NCBI GenBank assembly: GCA_028689655.1
Contig: JAQVCT010000004.1
Span: forward strand, 1-64,000
Length of the DNA: 64,000 nucleotides
Origin: Lachnospiraceae bacterium
GTDB lineage: Bacteria > Bacillota > Clostridia > Lachnospirales > Lachnospiraceae
Direction of reading: 5' to 3'
Shown here piece by piece: positions 17,998-26,210 of the stretch (positions within the stretch are counted from its first letter, which is position 1; every line of letters begins with the position of its first letter). The translations under genes were made by a program, and so were the position numbers. The notes below the pieces were generated by a model that made no database searches, was not told the origin of the DNA, and worked only from the letters and a program-made list of their open reading frames with translations.

Positions 17998-19460
17998 AGG
18001 GATTCCTCCTGTGCTCTCTGCAATGCATTCACCACCGCTGCTGCTTTATGAATGCATTCCTGATACTCTTTTTCCGGAACAGAATCTGCTACGATACCCG
18101 CCCCGCTTCGTATGAATACCTTTCCGTTTTTCTTATACGCGATACGGATGGCGATGCAGGTATCCATATTCCCGGTAAAGTCCAGATAACCGATGGCTCC
18201 TCCGTAAATTCCTCTTTTATTATTTTCCAGATCATTGATCAGTTGACATGCCTTGATCTTCGGTGCCCCCGACAAAGTTCCTGCTGGAAGGATGGCATCA
18301 ATGGCCTGTAGGGCATCCTTATCCTCAGCAATCTCCCCCCGCACGGTGGAACCAATATGCATTACATGGGAGAATCGCTCTATGCAGTGATATTTTTCCA
18401 CTTCCACGGTGCCGAACTTGCTGATCTTACCGATGTCATTTCTCCCCAGATCTACCAGCATATTGTGTTCTGCCAGTTCCTTTTCATCCTGTAGCAGTTC
18501 CTGTTCTAACCGGAGATCTTCCTCTTTTGTCTTGCCCCTGGGTCTCGTCCCTGCCAGGGGAAATGTATGCAGGATGTCATCCTCCAGCTTTACCAATGTC
18601 TCCGGTGACGCACCTGCCACCTCCATATCTGACCCTGAAAAATAGAACATATAGGGGGAAGGATTCAGCGTCCGTAGTACTCTGTAGGTTCCGAGAAGTG
18701 ATCCCTGGAACTCTGCCTCCAGCCGATTGGATAACACGATCTGGAAGATATCACCCTCCTTGATATGTTCTTTGGCTTTTCGGATCATCTCACAATATTC
18801 TGCTTCCTGGAAAAGTGGCTTCATTTCCGTCAGAAGCTTTCCGGGCTCCTTTTCCTTTTGCTTTCCATTTCTGATCAATTCTGCCATGTTGGCAAGCTCT
18901 ACTGCCGCTTTATTGTACTCAGCCTCCACGTCCTCCAATGGAATATTGACCATGAGGATCATCTTCTGCTTAAAATTGTCAAAGGCAATGACCTTGTCAA
19001 ACAGCATCAGATCCACATCGTTGAACCCTTCTGTATCCTGGGCATCCAGTCGCAGGGAAGGCTCTGAATATTTCAGATAATCATAGGAAAAATATCCTAC
19101 CAGACCTCCTGTAAATGGTGGCATTCCCTGGATTCTGACACTTTTATGTTCCTCTATGACCTGCTTGATGTAAGATCCCGGATCATTTGTCTGAAATGTG
19201 AGGGAACCTACCTTCAAGGTTCCATTGACACATGTAATCTTCAGCTTTGGGTCATATCCCAGAAACGTATATCTTCCCCACTGCTCATGGTGGGATATGG
19301 ATTCCAGCATATAGCAGTGACCGGATACATTCTGCAGTGTCCGAAGCACCTCGATGGGTGTCTTGATGTCAGACAGGATTTCCGTGCAGACCGGAACGGT
19401 CTTGTAACATTTTAATTTCGCAATTTCTTTTATCCTGGTAAGTTCGGGTGTAATTTTCAT
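17994..19460 (-). CDS. trpE: Anthranilate synthase component I
   Basis: First committed step: chorismate to anthranilate. 488 residues. The N-terminal part includes YMLESISHHEQWGRYTFLGYDP, carrying the LLES-like tryptophan feedback site. The chorismate-binding domain contains GDIFQIVLSNR, PSPYMFYF, ASPETLVK, PLAGTRPRG, LVDLGRNDIGK, PAGTLSGAPKIKA and GIYGGAIGYLDF. It is the first gene of trpEGDCFBA and lies directly downstream of the T-box leader. The stop overlaps trpG as ATGA, suggesting equimolar translation of the two subunits. Confidence 0.97.
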   Translation of the reverse strand: MKITPELTRIKEIAKLKCYKTVPVCTEILSDIKTPIEVLRTLQNVSGHCYMLESISHHEQWGRYTFLGYDPKLKITCVNGTLKVGSLTFQTNDPGSYIKQVIEEHKSVRIQGMPPFTGGLVGYFSYDYLKYSEPSLRLDAQDTEGFNDVDLMLFDKVIAFDNFKQKMILMVNIPLEDVEAEYNKAAVELANMAELIRNGKQKEKEPGKLLTEMKPLFQEAEYCEMIRKAKEHIKEGDIFQIVLSNRLEAEFQGSLLGTYRVLRTLNPSPYMFYFSGSDMEVAGASPETLVKLEDDILHTFPLAGTRPRGKTKEEDLRLEQELLQDEKELAEHNMLVDLGRNDIGKISKFGTVEVEKYHCIERFSHVMHIGSTVRGEIAEDKDALQAIDAILPAGTLSGAPKIKACQLINDLENNKRGIYGGAIGYLDFTGNMDTCIAIRIAYKKNGKVFIRSGAGIVADSVPEKEYQECIHKAAAVVNALQRAQEESL

Positions 19461-19516
19461 GGTGTCCTCCTATTTGATGGTTTGTTCTGCTATAAATGAC
19501 CGACTCTTTCTTCCAC

Positions 19517-19838
19517 AAAAAAACGTCCTTGACAGAACAATCTCATGTTCTGTCAAGGACGAATTAAATTTCATCTCCGCGGTGCCACCTTGATTTATGA
19601 CTTGCGTCATACGCTTAGCAGGATACCAACATATCCCCGGCAACTGACGTATGCCTGCACGTTACAGAATACTCGGAACAAGTAACATATATTACAATCT
19701 ATTACTCTTGATTCCTTTGGCTGTACCCTCTGTGGTCCATTTGATGACTAGTATTTCACCTGACTCTCACCTGCTCAGGCTCTCTGTAGAAGCATGATCA
19801 CCGTTATCTCCACTTCATCGGTTTAAACTATTAACTTG
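19517..19838 (-). promoter_or_regulatory. T-box leader (tRNA-Trp sensing riboswitch) of the trp operon
   Basis: On the minus strand the leader contains the conserved T-box GGTGGCACCGCGGAGA (near 19575-19591), an AGAGAG/GGTGAGAGTCAGG stem I region, and a specifier-like context AATGGACC with TGG at 19737-19739 (Trp). The intrinsic terminator has arms at 19525-19539 and 19546-19560 and is followed by seven T. By the known mechanism, uncharged tRNA-Trp pairs with the specifier and the T-box and prevents the terminator, switching on trpE onward when tryptophan is scarce. Confidence 0.93.
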
Positions 19839-19844
19839 ATATTG

Positions 19845-19873
19845 ATTTTATCACTTCACTTTTGAAATGTAAA
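19845..19873 (-). promoter_or_regulatory. Promoter of the trp operon
   Basis: TTTACA (19868-19873), 17 bases, TAAAAT (19845-19850) on the minus strand, immediately before the T-box leader. It overlaps the last codons of the PadR gene. No hairpin separates padR from this promoter, so some readthrough from padR is possible. Confidence 0.55.
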
Positions 19874-20414
19874 GACTATTTTTATTTTTTTCTGGTTCCT
19901 CTTCCAATGACTCTATCCATTTTTCCAACGCATCTGTCAATGCATATTGCTGATATAATACAGCTTTTCCCAGTTCAGAGATCTCAGAGAGTTCCTCCTT
20001 CGCTGCGATATTTTCCTCCAGCTCTTTTTTCATCGCTTTGATATTCTTCTCTATATTAGAGATGCATAGCTTCCGTTGTTCTGCCGGAAGGCTCATAATA
20101 TTTACCACCACTGCGTTAAAATCCAGGTACATATGAATCGGCTTTGACGATATCTGGAGCATCAGCATCTCAAATTCTTGTTTTCCTGCTTCCGTCAGGG
20201 AATACACGGTCTTCTCCGCAAAGCTTCCCTCCTTTATGGGCTTTCCTTCCACCAATCCTTTTTTCTCCAACTGGAGCACCTTCTTATAGATAGATGGGGT
20301 GCTTATCTTCACCCACTTGGATATCTTTCGATACTCTACCAGCTTTTGGATGTCATATGCGCTCAAACTTTCCTTTCGTAGCATACCCAAAACAATTAAA
20401 TCAATCGTTGCCAT
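19851..20414 (-). CDS. PadR-family transcriptional regulator
   Basis: 187 residues. The N-terminal winged helix-turn-helix is typical of PadR: LIVLGMLRKESLSAYDIQKLVE (residues 5-26), then PSIYKKVLQLEKKGLVEG and KTVYSLTEAGKQEFE. The C-terminal half is helical (PadR C-terminal dimerisation domain). PadR proteins commonly repress exporters and respond to the exported compound. Two AT-rich palindromes lie upstream, one on the padR promoter, so self-repression is likely. Being immediately downstream of a MATE gene on the same strand suggests control of that exporter. Confidence 0.88.
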   Translation of the reverse strand: MATIDLIVLGMLRKESLSAYDIQKLVEYRKISKWVKISTPSIYKKVLQLEKKGLVEGKPIKEGSFAEKTVYSLTEAGKQEFEMLMLQISSKPIHMYLDFNAVVVNIMSLPAEQRKLCISNIEKNIKAMKKELEENIAAKEELSEISELGKAVLYQQYALTDALEKWIESLEEEPEKNKNSLYISKVK

Positions 20415-20440
20415 ATTTTTTACCTTTCTCTTGACATGTA

Positions 20441-20515
20441 CTATAAATTATAGCAGTATGTAAATCGTTCTTTTTACTATATTTTATAGTAACTTTATTT
20501 TATACCAATTGTCAA
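20441..20515 (-). promoter_or_regulatory. padR promoter with two palindromic operators
   Basis: On the minus strand, -35 TTGACA (20510-20515) and -10 TACTAT (20486-20491) are spaced by 18. The -10 lies inside a perfect palindrome TTACTATA-TTT-TATAGTAA (20474-20492). A second palindrome, CTATAA-A-TTATAG (20441-20453), sits about 33 bases closer to the gene. The shared core ACTATA suggests one regulator, probably PadR itself. Confidence 0.65.
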
Positions 20516-20542
20516 TTAAAAAGAAGAAATCTCTACCAATCT

Positions 20543-21883
20543 CTACCTGGTAATGTTCGTCAGCCACTTCTTACTCCTGTACCGCATGAGGCTGAAAGGA
20601 ATCTTGATGAGTTCATCAGAAAGCAGGAATAAATACACTACTTTCACGGGCAGATGGAACACAAAAGCCGCCAGGAATCCCAGGAGGATAGATCCACCCC
20701 ACATACTGCAGGCATCCAGGATCAGACCGAACCTTGTGTCGCCGCCTGAGCGCAGGATTCCCACGATAATGACCGTGTTCACTGCCTGTCCCACCGCATA
20801 GTAGGACATTACGAACAGGAATGTCCTCATGTAGTCTGCGGTCTGCCCTGTAAAATGTAATCCCATAATGATATAAGGTCTCGCCAGGAGGATCAGCCCT
20901 CCGCCAATAAGTCCAAAGAGCAACGCCAGGCGAACAAAGCGTTTGCCATATTCCTCCGCCACAGCTTCCTTTTTCTCACCGATGGCTTTTCCCAGCATGA
21001 TCGCCGTGGCATTACCGATGCCGAACACCACCACCATGGACAACTGTCTGGTCACCTGCACCACGGAATTGGCTGCCACGGCACTGCTGCCCAGATGTCC
21101 AATGATGGCGGCGTTAGCGGAATAGCCCAGTCCCCATATCATCTCATTCATGATGACCGGACCGCTGTATTTAAAAAAGTCTTTCCTGAGAATGGGGTCC
21201 TGTTTCCAGATGTAAGTAAAGCGCACCTGCACTTCACGATTTATTTTCAGGGCATAGAACACCATGATGGCAAGCTCCAGCAGTCTGGCACACAGCGTAC
21301 CGATCGCCGCACCCTGGATACCCATGGCCGGGAAACCCAACAGACCGAAGATCAGTATGGCATTGGCCACCACATTCAATAACAGAGAGGAGGCATATAT
21401 CACCGTGGAGATCACCACCCGCTCAATACTTCTGATGAGGTTCAGATATACCATAGTCACCGCAACGACTGGATAAGTCAATGCAATAATTCTCAGATAT
21501 TTCGCGCCCTCATGGATTACCTCCGGTTCATTGGAGAAGATATGCATGATGGGTTCCGGGATGATCAGGGTAACGACGGTGAAGAGCAGACTCACCAGAA
21601 CTGCGATCCGCATGGCGATTCCGATAATCTTCTCTATGGTTACCGTGTCCTTCTTCCCCCAATATTGGGCAATCAATACACATGCACCCGATGTGGTGCC
21701 AAAGAGGATCAGATTCAATATAAAGAATACCTGCCCTCCCAGGGAAGCTCCGGATAATACCGTCTCCCCCACACGTCCCAGCATGATGACATCCGCCGCC
21801 ATAACTCCCACATTAATGAGATTCTGGAGTGCCATAGGAATCACCAGGGATATTACTTTTCTATAAAATTCTCTATCTTTCAT
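20543..21883 (-). CDS. MATE-family cation/multidrug exporter
   Basis: Integral membrane antiporter of 446 residues with about 12 hydrophobic segments in two homologous halves. It begins FYRKVISLVIPMALQNLINVGVMAADVIMLGRVG, typical of MATE proteins, and the second half repeats the pattern at SGPVIMNEMIWGLGYSANAAIIGHLGSSA. It exports an amphipathic cation or metabolite using a Na+ or H+ gradient; the substrate is unknown. The start overlaps the uraA stop as ATGA, with GGAGG inside the end of uraA, so the two are coupled despite unrelated roles. The PadR gene follows. Confidence 0.9.
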   Translation of the reverse strand: MKDREFYRKVISLVIPMALQNLINVGVMAADVIMLGRVGETVLSGASLGGQVFFILNLILFGTTSGACVLIAQYWGKKDTVTIEKIIGIAMRIAVLVSLLFTVVTLIIPEPIMHIFSNEPEVIHEGAKYLRIIALTYPVVAVTMVYLNLIRSIERVVISTVIYASSLLLNVVANAILIFGLLGFPAMGIQGAAIGTLCARLLELAIMVFYALKINREVQVRFTYIWKQDPILRKDFFKYSGPVIMNEMIWGLGYSANAAIIGHLGSSAVAANSVVQVTRQLSMVVVFGIGNATAIMLGKAIGEKKEAVAEEYGKRFVRLALLFGLIGGGLILLARPYIIMGLHFTGQTADYMRTFLFVMSYYAVGQAVNTVIIVGILRSGGDTRFGLILDACSMWGGSILLGFLAAFVFHLPVKVVYLFLLSDELIKIPFSLMRYRSKKWLTNITR

Positions 21884-23160
21884 TTATCCTCCAATACACT
21901 GTCGTCTGCCACAGGCAGTACGGCTGCCAGGAATATCCCTATCATAGCTGCAAGTGCCAGACCTGAAATGGTAACTGCACCGTAAACCGGGATACTGTCG
22001 CATCCAATACCTACCACGAAAATGATGGCCGCAATCATAAGATTCCTGCTGTTTCCAAAGTTCAGTCTGGAATTTACCAGTATACGAACACCTACTGCTG
22101 AGATCATACCATATAATACGATACTGATCGCTCCGGTGACTGGTCCCGGAATACTGGAGATAAATCCACCAAATTTCCCAAAGACACCTAAAATAATGGC
22201 AAATACAGCTGCTACACGAATGACACTGGGGTCATAAACTTTTGTGACAGCAAGTACACCTGTATTTTCACCGTATGTCGTATTTGCCGGTCCTCCTAAA
22301 AGTCCTGCGAATGCGGTAGCTACGCCATCCCCCAGAATAGTTCTGTGAATACCAGGGTCTACCATGAAGTTCTTACCCACCACTGCACCATTGGTGGTAA
22401 TATCACCTACGTGCTCGATAAGGGTCACTAACGCAATGGGAGCGATGGCAATAATGGCATCCATTTTAAATACTGGGATAGTCAATAACTGTGCCAGGAT
22501 ATCCTGATCCATAAAGGAAAGGAAATGTGCTTCCCGCACGGATGTAAAATCACAGAAGCCCATGGGAAGACATACCAGATAGCCTACGATAATGGCAAAA
22601 AGGATGGGCATTAAATTAAATATTCCCTTTGCGAATACAGAGATCAGAATCACCGTAGCTAAAATAACAGTCGTTACACATATGGCTTTCAGACTAAATT
22701 CTCCATTGTAATAGAAAGCACTGTTAATGGCAGAACCGCTGAGGCGTAATCCAATGACAATAATAATAGGTCCTGTCACGATTGGCGGCAGGAGCTTATT
22801 TACTTTCTCATAACCAAAGATCTTAATTAATAAGGAAAATACTGCGTATACGAGACCCGCTATGATCAGTGCGCCCTTCACTTCCGCCAGTTTTTCCAGG
22901 AAATCAGGATCTCCCATGCGTGAATCTCCAATGATGGCTATAATCCCACCCATAAAAGCAAAGCTGGAGCCCAGGAATACCGGCACTTTCTTTTTGGTAA
23001 TCCAGTGGAAAAGTAAGGTACCCACTCCTGCGCAAAAAAGTGTAATACTGGTATTTAATCCCGTCAATGCAGGAACTAATACAGTGGCACCGAACATTGC
23101 CAGTGTGTGCTGGATTCCCAGGATCAGTTTTTGTCTCTTTGTTCTTTGTTGTTCACTCAC
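21880..23160 (-). CDS. uraA: Uracil permease (NCS2 nucleobase:proton symporter)
   Basis: Membrane importer of 426 residues with about 14 hydrophobic segments. Family features: GIQHTLAMFGATVLVPALTGLNTSITLFCAGVGTLLFHWIT at the N-terminus, a LIEHVGDITTNGAVVGKNFM block (the conserved Glu/His of the transport site), and TTYGENTGVLAVTKVYDP. This NTTYGEN(T/I)G motif is characteristic of UraA-type uracil carriers. The start codon is GTG at 23158-23160, preceded by GGAGG. A promoter and a terminator-like hairpin lie just upstream, suggesting attenuation. The stop is coupled to the MATE gene. Confidence 0.9.
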   Translation of the reverse strand: MSEQQRTKRQKLILGIQHTLAMFGATVLVPALTGLNTSITLFCAGVGTLLFHWITKKKVPVFLGSSFAFMGGIIAIIGDSRMGDPDFLEKLAEVKGALIIAGLVYAVFSLLIKIFGYEKVNKLLPPIVTGPIIIVIGLRLSGSAINSAFYYNGEFSLKAICVTTVILATVILISVFAKGIFNLMPILFAIIVGYLVCLPMGFCDFTSVREAHFLSFMDQDILAQLLTIPVFKMDAIIAIAPIALVTLIEHVGDITTNGAVVGKNFMVDPGIHRTILGDGVATAFAGLLGGPANTTYGENTGVLAVTKVYDPSVIRVAAVFAIILGVFGKFGGFISSIPGPVTGAISIVLYGMISAVGVRILVNSRLNFGNSRNLMIAAIIFVVGIGCDSIPVYGAVTISGLALAAMIGIFLAAVLPVADDSVLEDK

Positions 23161-23201
23161 GTTTTTTCCTCCGTCCTATGATCTGTTCTGTTGTTTTTTC
23201 T

Positions 23202-23269
23202 CTCAAAAAAAGACATTGATGAGCACCAATGTCTTTCTTTAATATAGCAAATATTTCCTATCTGTGCAA
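23202..23269 (-). promoter_or_regulatory. Promoter merged with an intrinsic terminator ahead of uraA
   Basis: On the minus strand, -35 TTGCAC (23264-23269) and -10 TATATT (23241-23246) with 17-base spacing are followed at once by a 10-bp hairpin (arms 23227-23236 and 23209-23218, loop 8) and seven T. The predicted transcript would begin in the hairpin's first arm. The hairpin also lies 50 bases after the Rpn gene and may simply end that transcript. Confidence 0.6.
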
Positions 23270-23286
23270 TCCTAATATTGCTTATA

Positions 23287-24234
23287 TTAATTCTGCCAGT
23301 ATTTTTCAACCTTCTCTGTTGCTTCACTGATAGGAATTGCATATTGTTCTACTATTTCAGCAATAATATCTTTCATTGGCACTCTGAATTTTTTGCACGT
23401 TTTAACTAACGCATGTATGCCTTCTTCTCTTACTTCTTCTTTCATTTCCTCTATTGCCTGACACATATCATATACACCTTCCTCTCCTGTTTCTTTTCTT
23501 CGTTGTATCAAATCCTCTTGCCCTATCATGACGCTGATGGTATCGAACGTCTCTCTATCCATTCTTTCAAACCGTTCCTCATTGGCTCTCATATACGATG
23601 TAAAATCATCTCTGTTTTTACTATGTTTCATCGCTCCTATCACTTCCCGCATACCTGTATGCAGCTGGTTCTCATCGATATCATCTAAGGTGATAAGATT
23701 CATCTTATAATTAGGAATTAAATGTCTATATTCCTCTCCAATTCCCTTTAAGTCTAACATATCATGCAAATCTGTACAACCATCATAGATTTTGTTTCCA
23801 TGGTAAAATACAAAAGTAATAGTAGGTATTAATCTATCTGTACGATAAAGTCCTGATAAAAATTCTTCTGATGACTTTTTTTGTTTATTTTTCTTATTCC
23901 TCGCAGTCAACTCCTTAATTTGTCTGGTATATTCCAGTGCATCATACAGTGCACTCCGCACTGGCATGGCATAATGAATCCTGTCTTGATTCTCCAACCC
24001 GATAATTACAAATTGGGTTCCTTTCCTATACTTTTTCAAGATATCCCTTCTACGCTCCATATAGTGGGACCTCTGATCTCTTTCTCTGATATTCTGTGTA
24101 TTCACAGATTCATAGTCTGTAAGATCCTTCGCCTTAACTTCCTCCTTTCCTCCAAAACCAGCGATATTCACAAACTCTGCGAATCGTTCCGATGCGGACA
24201 AATAACTGCACATAGCATTATTCTGTTTTCCCAA
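23287..24234 (-). CDS. Rpn-type recombination-promoting nuclease / PD-(D/E)XK transposase-like protein
   Basis: 315 residues, cytoplasmic. The N-terminal part has the layout of the Rpn (PDDEXK_2, formerly transposase_31) family: SERFAEFVNIAGFGGKEEVKAKDL, then KGTQFVIIGLENQDRIHYAMPVRSALYDALEYTRQI, then TITFVFYHG. The nuclease acidic residues fall in the second block (IIGLENQ). Such proteins are abundant and multi-copy in Lachnospiraceae. They are linked to RecA-independent recombination in E. coli, but their normal role is unclear. The C-terminal third is charged and helical, with FRVPMKDIIAEIVEQYAI resembling the usual short tail motif. It has no operon partner. Confidence 0.8.
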   Translation of the reverse strand: MGKQNNAMCSYLSASERFAEFVNIAGFGGKEEVKAKDLTDYESVNTQNIRERDQRSHYMERRRDILKKYRKGTQFVIIGLENQDRIHYAMPVRSALYDALEYTRQIKELTARNKKNKQKKSSEEFLSGLYRTDRLIPTITFVFYHGNKIYDGCTDLHDMLDLKGIGEEYRHLIPNYKMNLITLDDIDENQLHTGMREVIGAMKHSKNRDDFTSYMRANEERFERMDRETFDTISVMIGQEDLIQRRKETGEEGVYDMCQAIEEMKEEVREEGIHALVKTCKKFRVPMKDIIAEIVEQYAIPISEATEKVEKYWQN

Positions 24235-24707
24235 ATACTGTTCCTCCTACGTAGTTTATCTTTAAAATTGGAAAATGCGAGCGAATGCTCTTTGACTATG
24301 GAAGATTATGATGATCTTCCTGTTAGATATTCCAAATCTGTGTTAGATACTTACTAAAATATCATAAATATCTATGTAGAGCAAGAGAAAATTTCTTTTA
24401 CTTCATCTGTCCAGAAAATCGAAGTTTTCAGACTTATTTATGCAAATTATTTTTACCTTTCATAGCTGTCTTTTTTCTTCCGTCATATTAATTATATCTA
24501 AATATAATTAATCAGCATATTATCTGTTCCCAATTTCATTTGTGAGAACAGGAACAGACACTATGCCTTTCTTCTCTAATTCAATATATAAATTCAGTTC
24601 CTAACGAATATGCAATTTCCTGATTACTTATATGCACCATTGTTTTCCACATACGCTTTTTCTTTATTATGTACCCTCGTTTATAAGTTCTATTTCCCCC
24701 TGTCCTC
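24235..24707. other. Intergenic region, no feature recognised
   Basis: 473 bases, AT-rich, between the Rpn-type gene and the small membrane protein gene. I see no convincing gene, RNA or repeat here. Short open frames on the plus strand run into the neighbouring gene in antisense. Confidence 0.5.
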
Positions 24708-25076
24708 TTATTTTATCCCTTTACAGACAGGAATCAGCATCAGCAGCACAGCGATTCCCACCACGCCCACGATAATTCCGGTTACCAGTTGTGCCCATAC
24801 CATCGTCATACACATACCGATACCCAGGCAAAGTGTTCCTATGATAGCCACGATAGTAGCAGCCACTGCCTTTACTGTGATCCTGATGGGTTCTTTATGT
24901 TCCATTCTTCTCCAGACGAACACTGTGACCAGCGCAATCACCATACCAAAGCATCCCATGATGATACCTGGGCGAAATGCATTCCATTCAGGAAGCGTCG
25001 CCATACACATTCCCAATGCAAAAAATACACCACTGACACTTCCCATTATCAACGCTACAAAATTACTTTTTTTCAT
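24708..25076 (-). CDS. Four-helix membrane protein with internal duplication
   Basis: 122 residues, almost entirely four hydrophobic helices. The first and second helix pairs resemble each other: both carry GMCM followed by a spacer, GII.G..G and a hydrophobic run (LGMCMATLPEW...GIIMGCFGMVIALV and IGMCMTMVWAQ...GIIVGVVGIAVLL), so the protein looks like a duplicated two-helix hairpin. There is no catalytic motif and I do not recognise the family. The ribosome site AAGGAGAG precedes the ATG. It lies 21 bases downstream of the 11-residue-repeat protein and is surely co-transcribed, which suggests a shared job at the membrane. Confidence 0.7.
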   Translation of the reverse strand: MKKSNFVALIMGSVSGVFFALGMCMATLPEWNAFRPGIIMGCFGMVIALVTVFVWRRMEHKEPIRITVKAVAATIVAIIGTLCLGIGMCMTMVWAQLVTGIIVGVVGIAVLLMLIPVCKGIK

Positions 25077-25097
25077 CTTAATCTCTCTCCTTTACCT

Positions 25098-25358
25098 CTA
25101 TGCTTTTTCTGCTTTTTCTGATTTTTTTCTTTCCGCTGTCTTCTCCTGTTCCAGCCGTTTTCTGGCTTTCTCCACTGATTCCCCATCTTTTGTCAGGTAA
25201 TTATCCACGAAAGCATCTGCGACTTTATTGTATCCATCTACTGCCGTCTCCTGGATTTTCTGATAACCACCTACTACTGTCTCCTCCACCTTCCTGTAAC
25301 CACCTACGACTGTCTCTGCGATTTTTCTGTTTAATGCCACTACTTTTGATTTTGCCAT
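25098..25358 (-). CDS. Amphipathic 11-residue-repeat protein
   Basis: About 86 residues from the ATG at 25358 (MAKSKVVALN), chosen because AGGAGG lies a short way upstream; a longer frame would add 21 unlikely residues. Residues about 13-56 hold four consecutive 11-residue units: AETVVGGYRKV, EETVVGGYQKI, QETAVDGYNKV and ADAFVDNYLTK. Eleven-residue periodicity with Val/Tyr on one face and Lys/Glu on the other is the pattern of lipid-surface helices such as alpha-synuclein, perilipins and LEA proteins. The C-terminus is a highly charged lysine/glutamate helix. There is no signal peptide. It is co-transcribed with the four-helix membrane protein. Function unknown; membrane-surface binding is inferred. 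Confidence 0.7.
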   Translation of the reverse strand: MAKSKVVALNRKIAETVVGGYRKVEETVVGGYQKIQETAVDGYNKVADAFVDNYLTKDGESVEKARKRLEQEKTAERKKSEKAEKA

Positions 25359-25543
25359 TTGTTTCTTCCTCCTTCTGTGATTTTCTGATTCCAATTCCCT
25401 GTTCTCAAGTTTCCTGACCACGAGCTAATAACAGATGTTTCTCTGTCTCAACTAACTCTGTCCCCAGGATACCTTCCTCATATTTGCGTTTTGTTTTCGT
25501 TTTGTTTCGGCTATATTAATTAGGAATAAAGTCAGAAAAACAA

Positions 25544-25566
25544 CGGTCTTGAATTTTTCAAGACCG
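25544..25566 (-). terminator. Terminator after the PAP2 gene
   Basis: An 8-bp stem (CGGTCTTG / CAAGACCG) with a 7-base loop, then TTGTTTTT on the minus strand, 16 bases past the PAP2 stop codon. Confidence 0.85.
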
Positions 25567-25581
25567 CTGCAAAATACAATT

Positions 25582-26124
25582 CTATGGAAGAACTTTGTTT
25601 CTATTATAGAACATCATTCTCACAAATACAGCGATTGCAATCCCTGTCACTACCCCTGCCAGCACATCCGACGGATAATGAATCCCGATATACAATCTGG
25701 AAATTCCCATAAGACCCGCCAGGATCATAGCTGGTATTCCATATTTTCCGGGCAGTTCCTGGTAGAAAATAAATGCTGCAGCAAAAGAACTGCCTGTATG
25801 CCCCGAGGGAAAGGAAAAGTCCTTCGCCCTGTTCACTAACAAATGCAAGTTCGTTATGACCTCATAGGGCCTGACACGCTCCACGATATTTTTCAAGATC
25901 AGATTATTGATGAGAAATGACCCTGCTAGTGCCATCATGGACATCATTCCTATTTTTCTGGTCTTCCTATTGAGCAAAAGTACCACTGACAGTATGATCC
26001 AGACAGCACCACCATTCCCCAGCTTTGTGATAACTATAAAGATTGGATCTAAAAACGGTGTCCGCACCACATCTTGAATCCATAATAATAAATTCATATC
26101 CAGATCCAGTAAAAAATCCATCAT
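25582..26124 (-). CDS. PAP2-family lipid phosphatase
   Basis: Membrane phosphatase, probably removing phosphate from undecaprenyl pyrophosphate or a phosphatidate. All three catalytic motifs are present: KNIVERVRP (KxxxxxxRP), FPSGHTGSS (PSGH) and SRLYIGIHYPSDVLAG (SRxxxxxHxxxD). Five to six hydrophobic segments are seen. The start is placed at 26124 (MMDFLLDLDMN...), nine bases after AGGAGG, giving 180 residues; a longer frame would add 25 residues made of ribosome-site sequence. The ribosome site lies in an inverted repeat (26127-26163) that may limit translation. A terminator follows. Confidence 0.9.
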   Translation of the reverse strand: MMDFLLDLDMNLLLWIQDVVRTPFLDPIFIVITKLGNGGAVWIILSVVLLLNRKTRKIGMMSMMALAGSFLINNLILKNIVERVRPYEVITNLHLLVNRAKDFSFPSGHTGSSFAAAFIFYQELPGKYGIPAMILAGLMGISRLYIGIHYPSDVLAGVVTGIAIAVFVRMMFYNRNKVLP

Positions 26125-26126
26125 AA

Positions 26127-26163
26127 AAGCGTACCTCCTTCGTATAGTATATAAGGTACGCTT
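26127..26163 (-). promoter_or_regulatory. Inverted repeat enclosing the PAP2 ribosome binding site
   Basis: Perfect 10-bp arms AAGCGTACCT (26127-26136) and AGGTACGCTT (26154-26163) with a 17-base loop. In the mRNA the downstream arm contains the end of the Shine-Dalgarno AAGGAGGT, three bases before the start. Folding would partly hide it. The sequence is direct; the regulatory role is inferred. Confidence 0.55.
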
Positions 26164-26210
26164 CATTTCTAAACTTGTATAGACATATATTCTAAACATT
26201 CTCTAAACTC

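Noticed and set aside
23287-24234. Active insertion sequence around the Rpn-type gene
   Set aside because: No terminal inverted repeats or target duplications are visible; these proteins usually stand alone.
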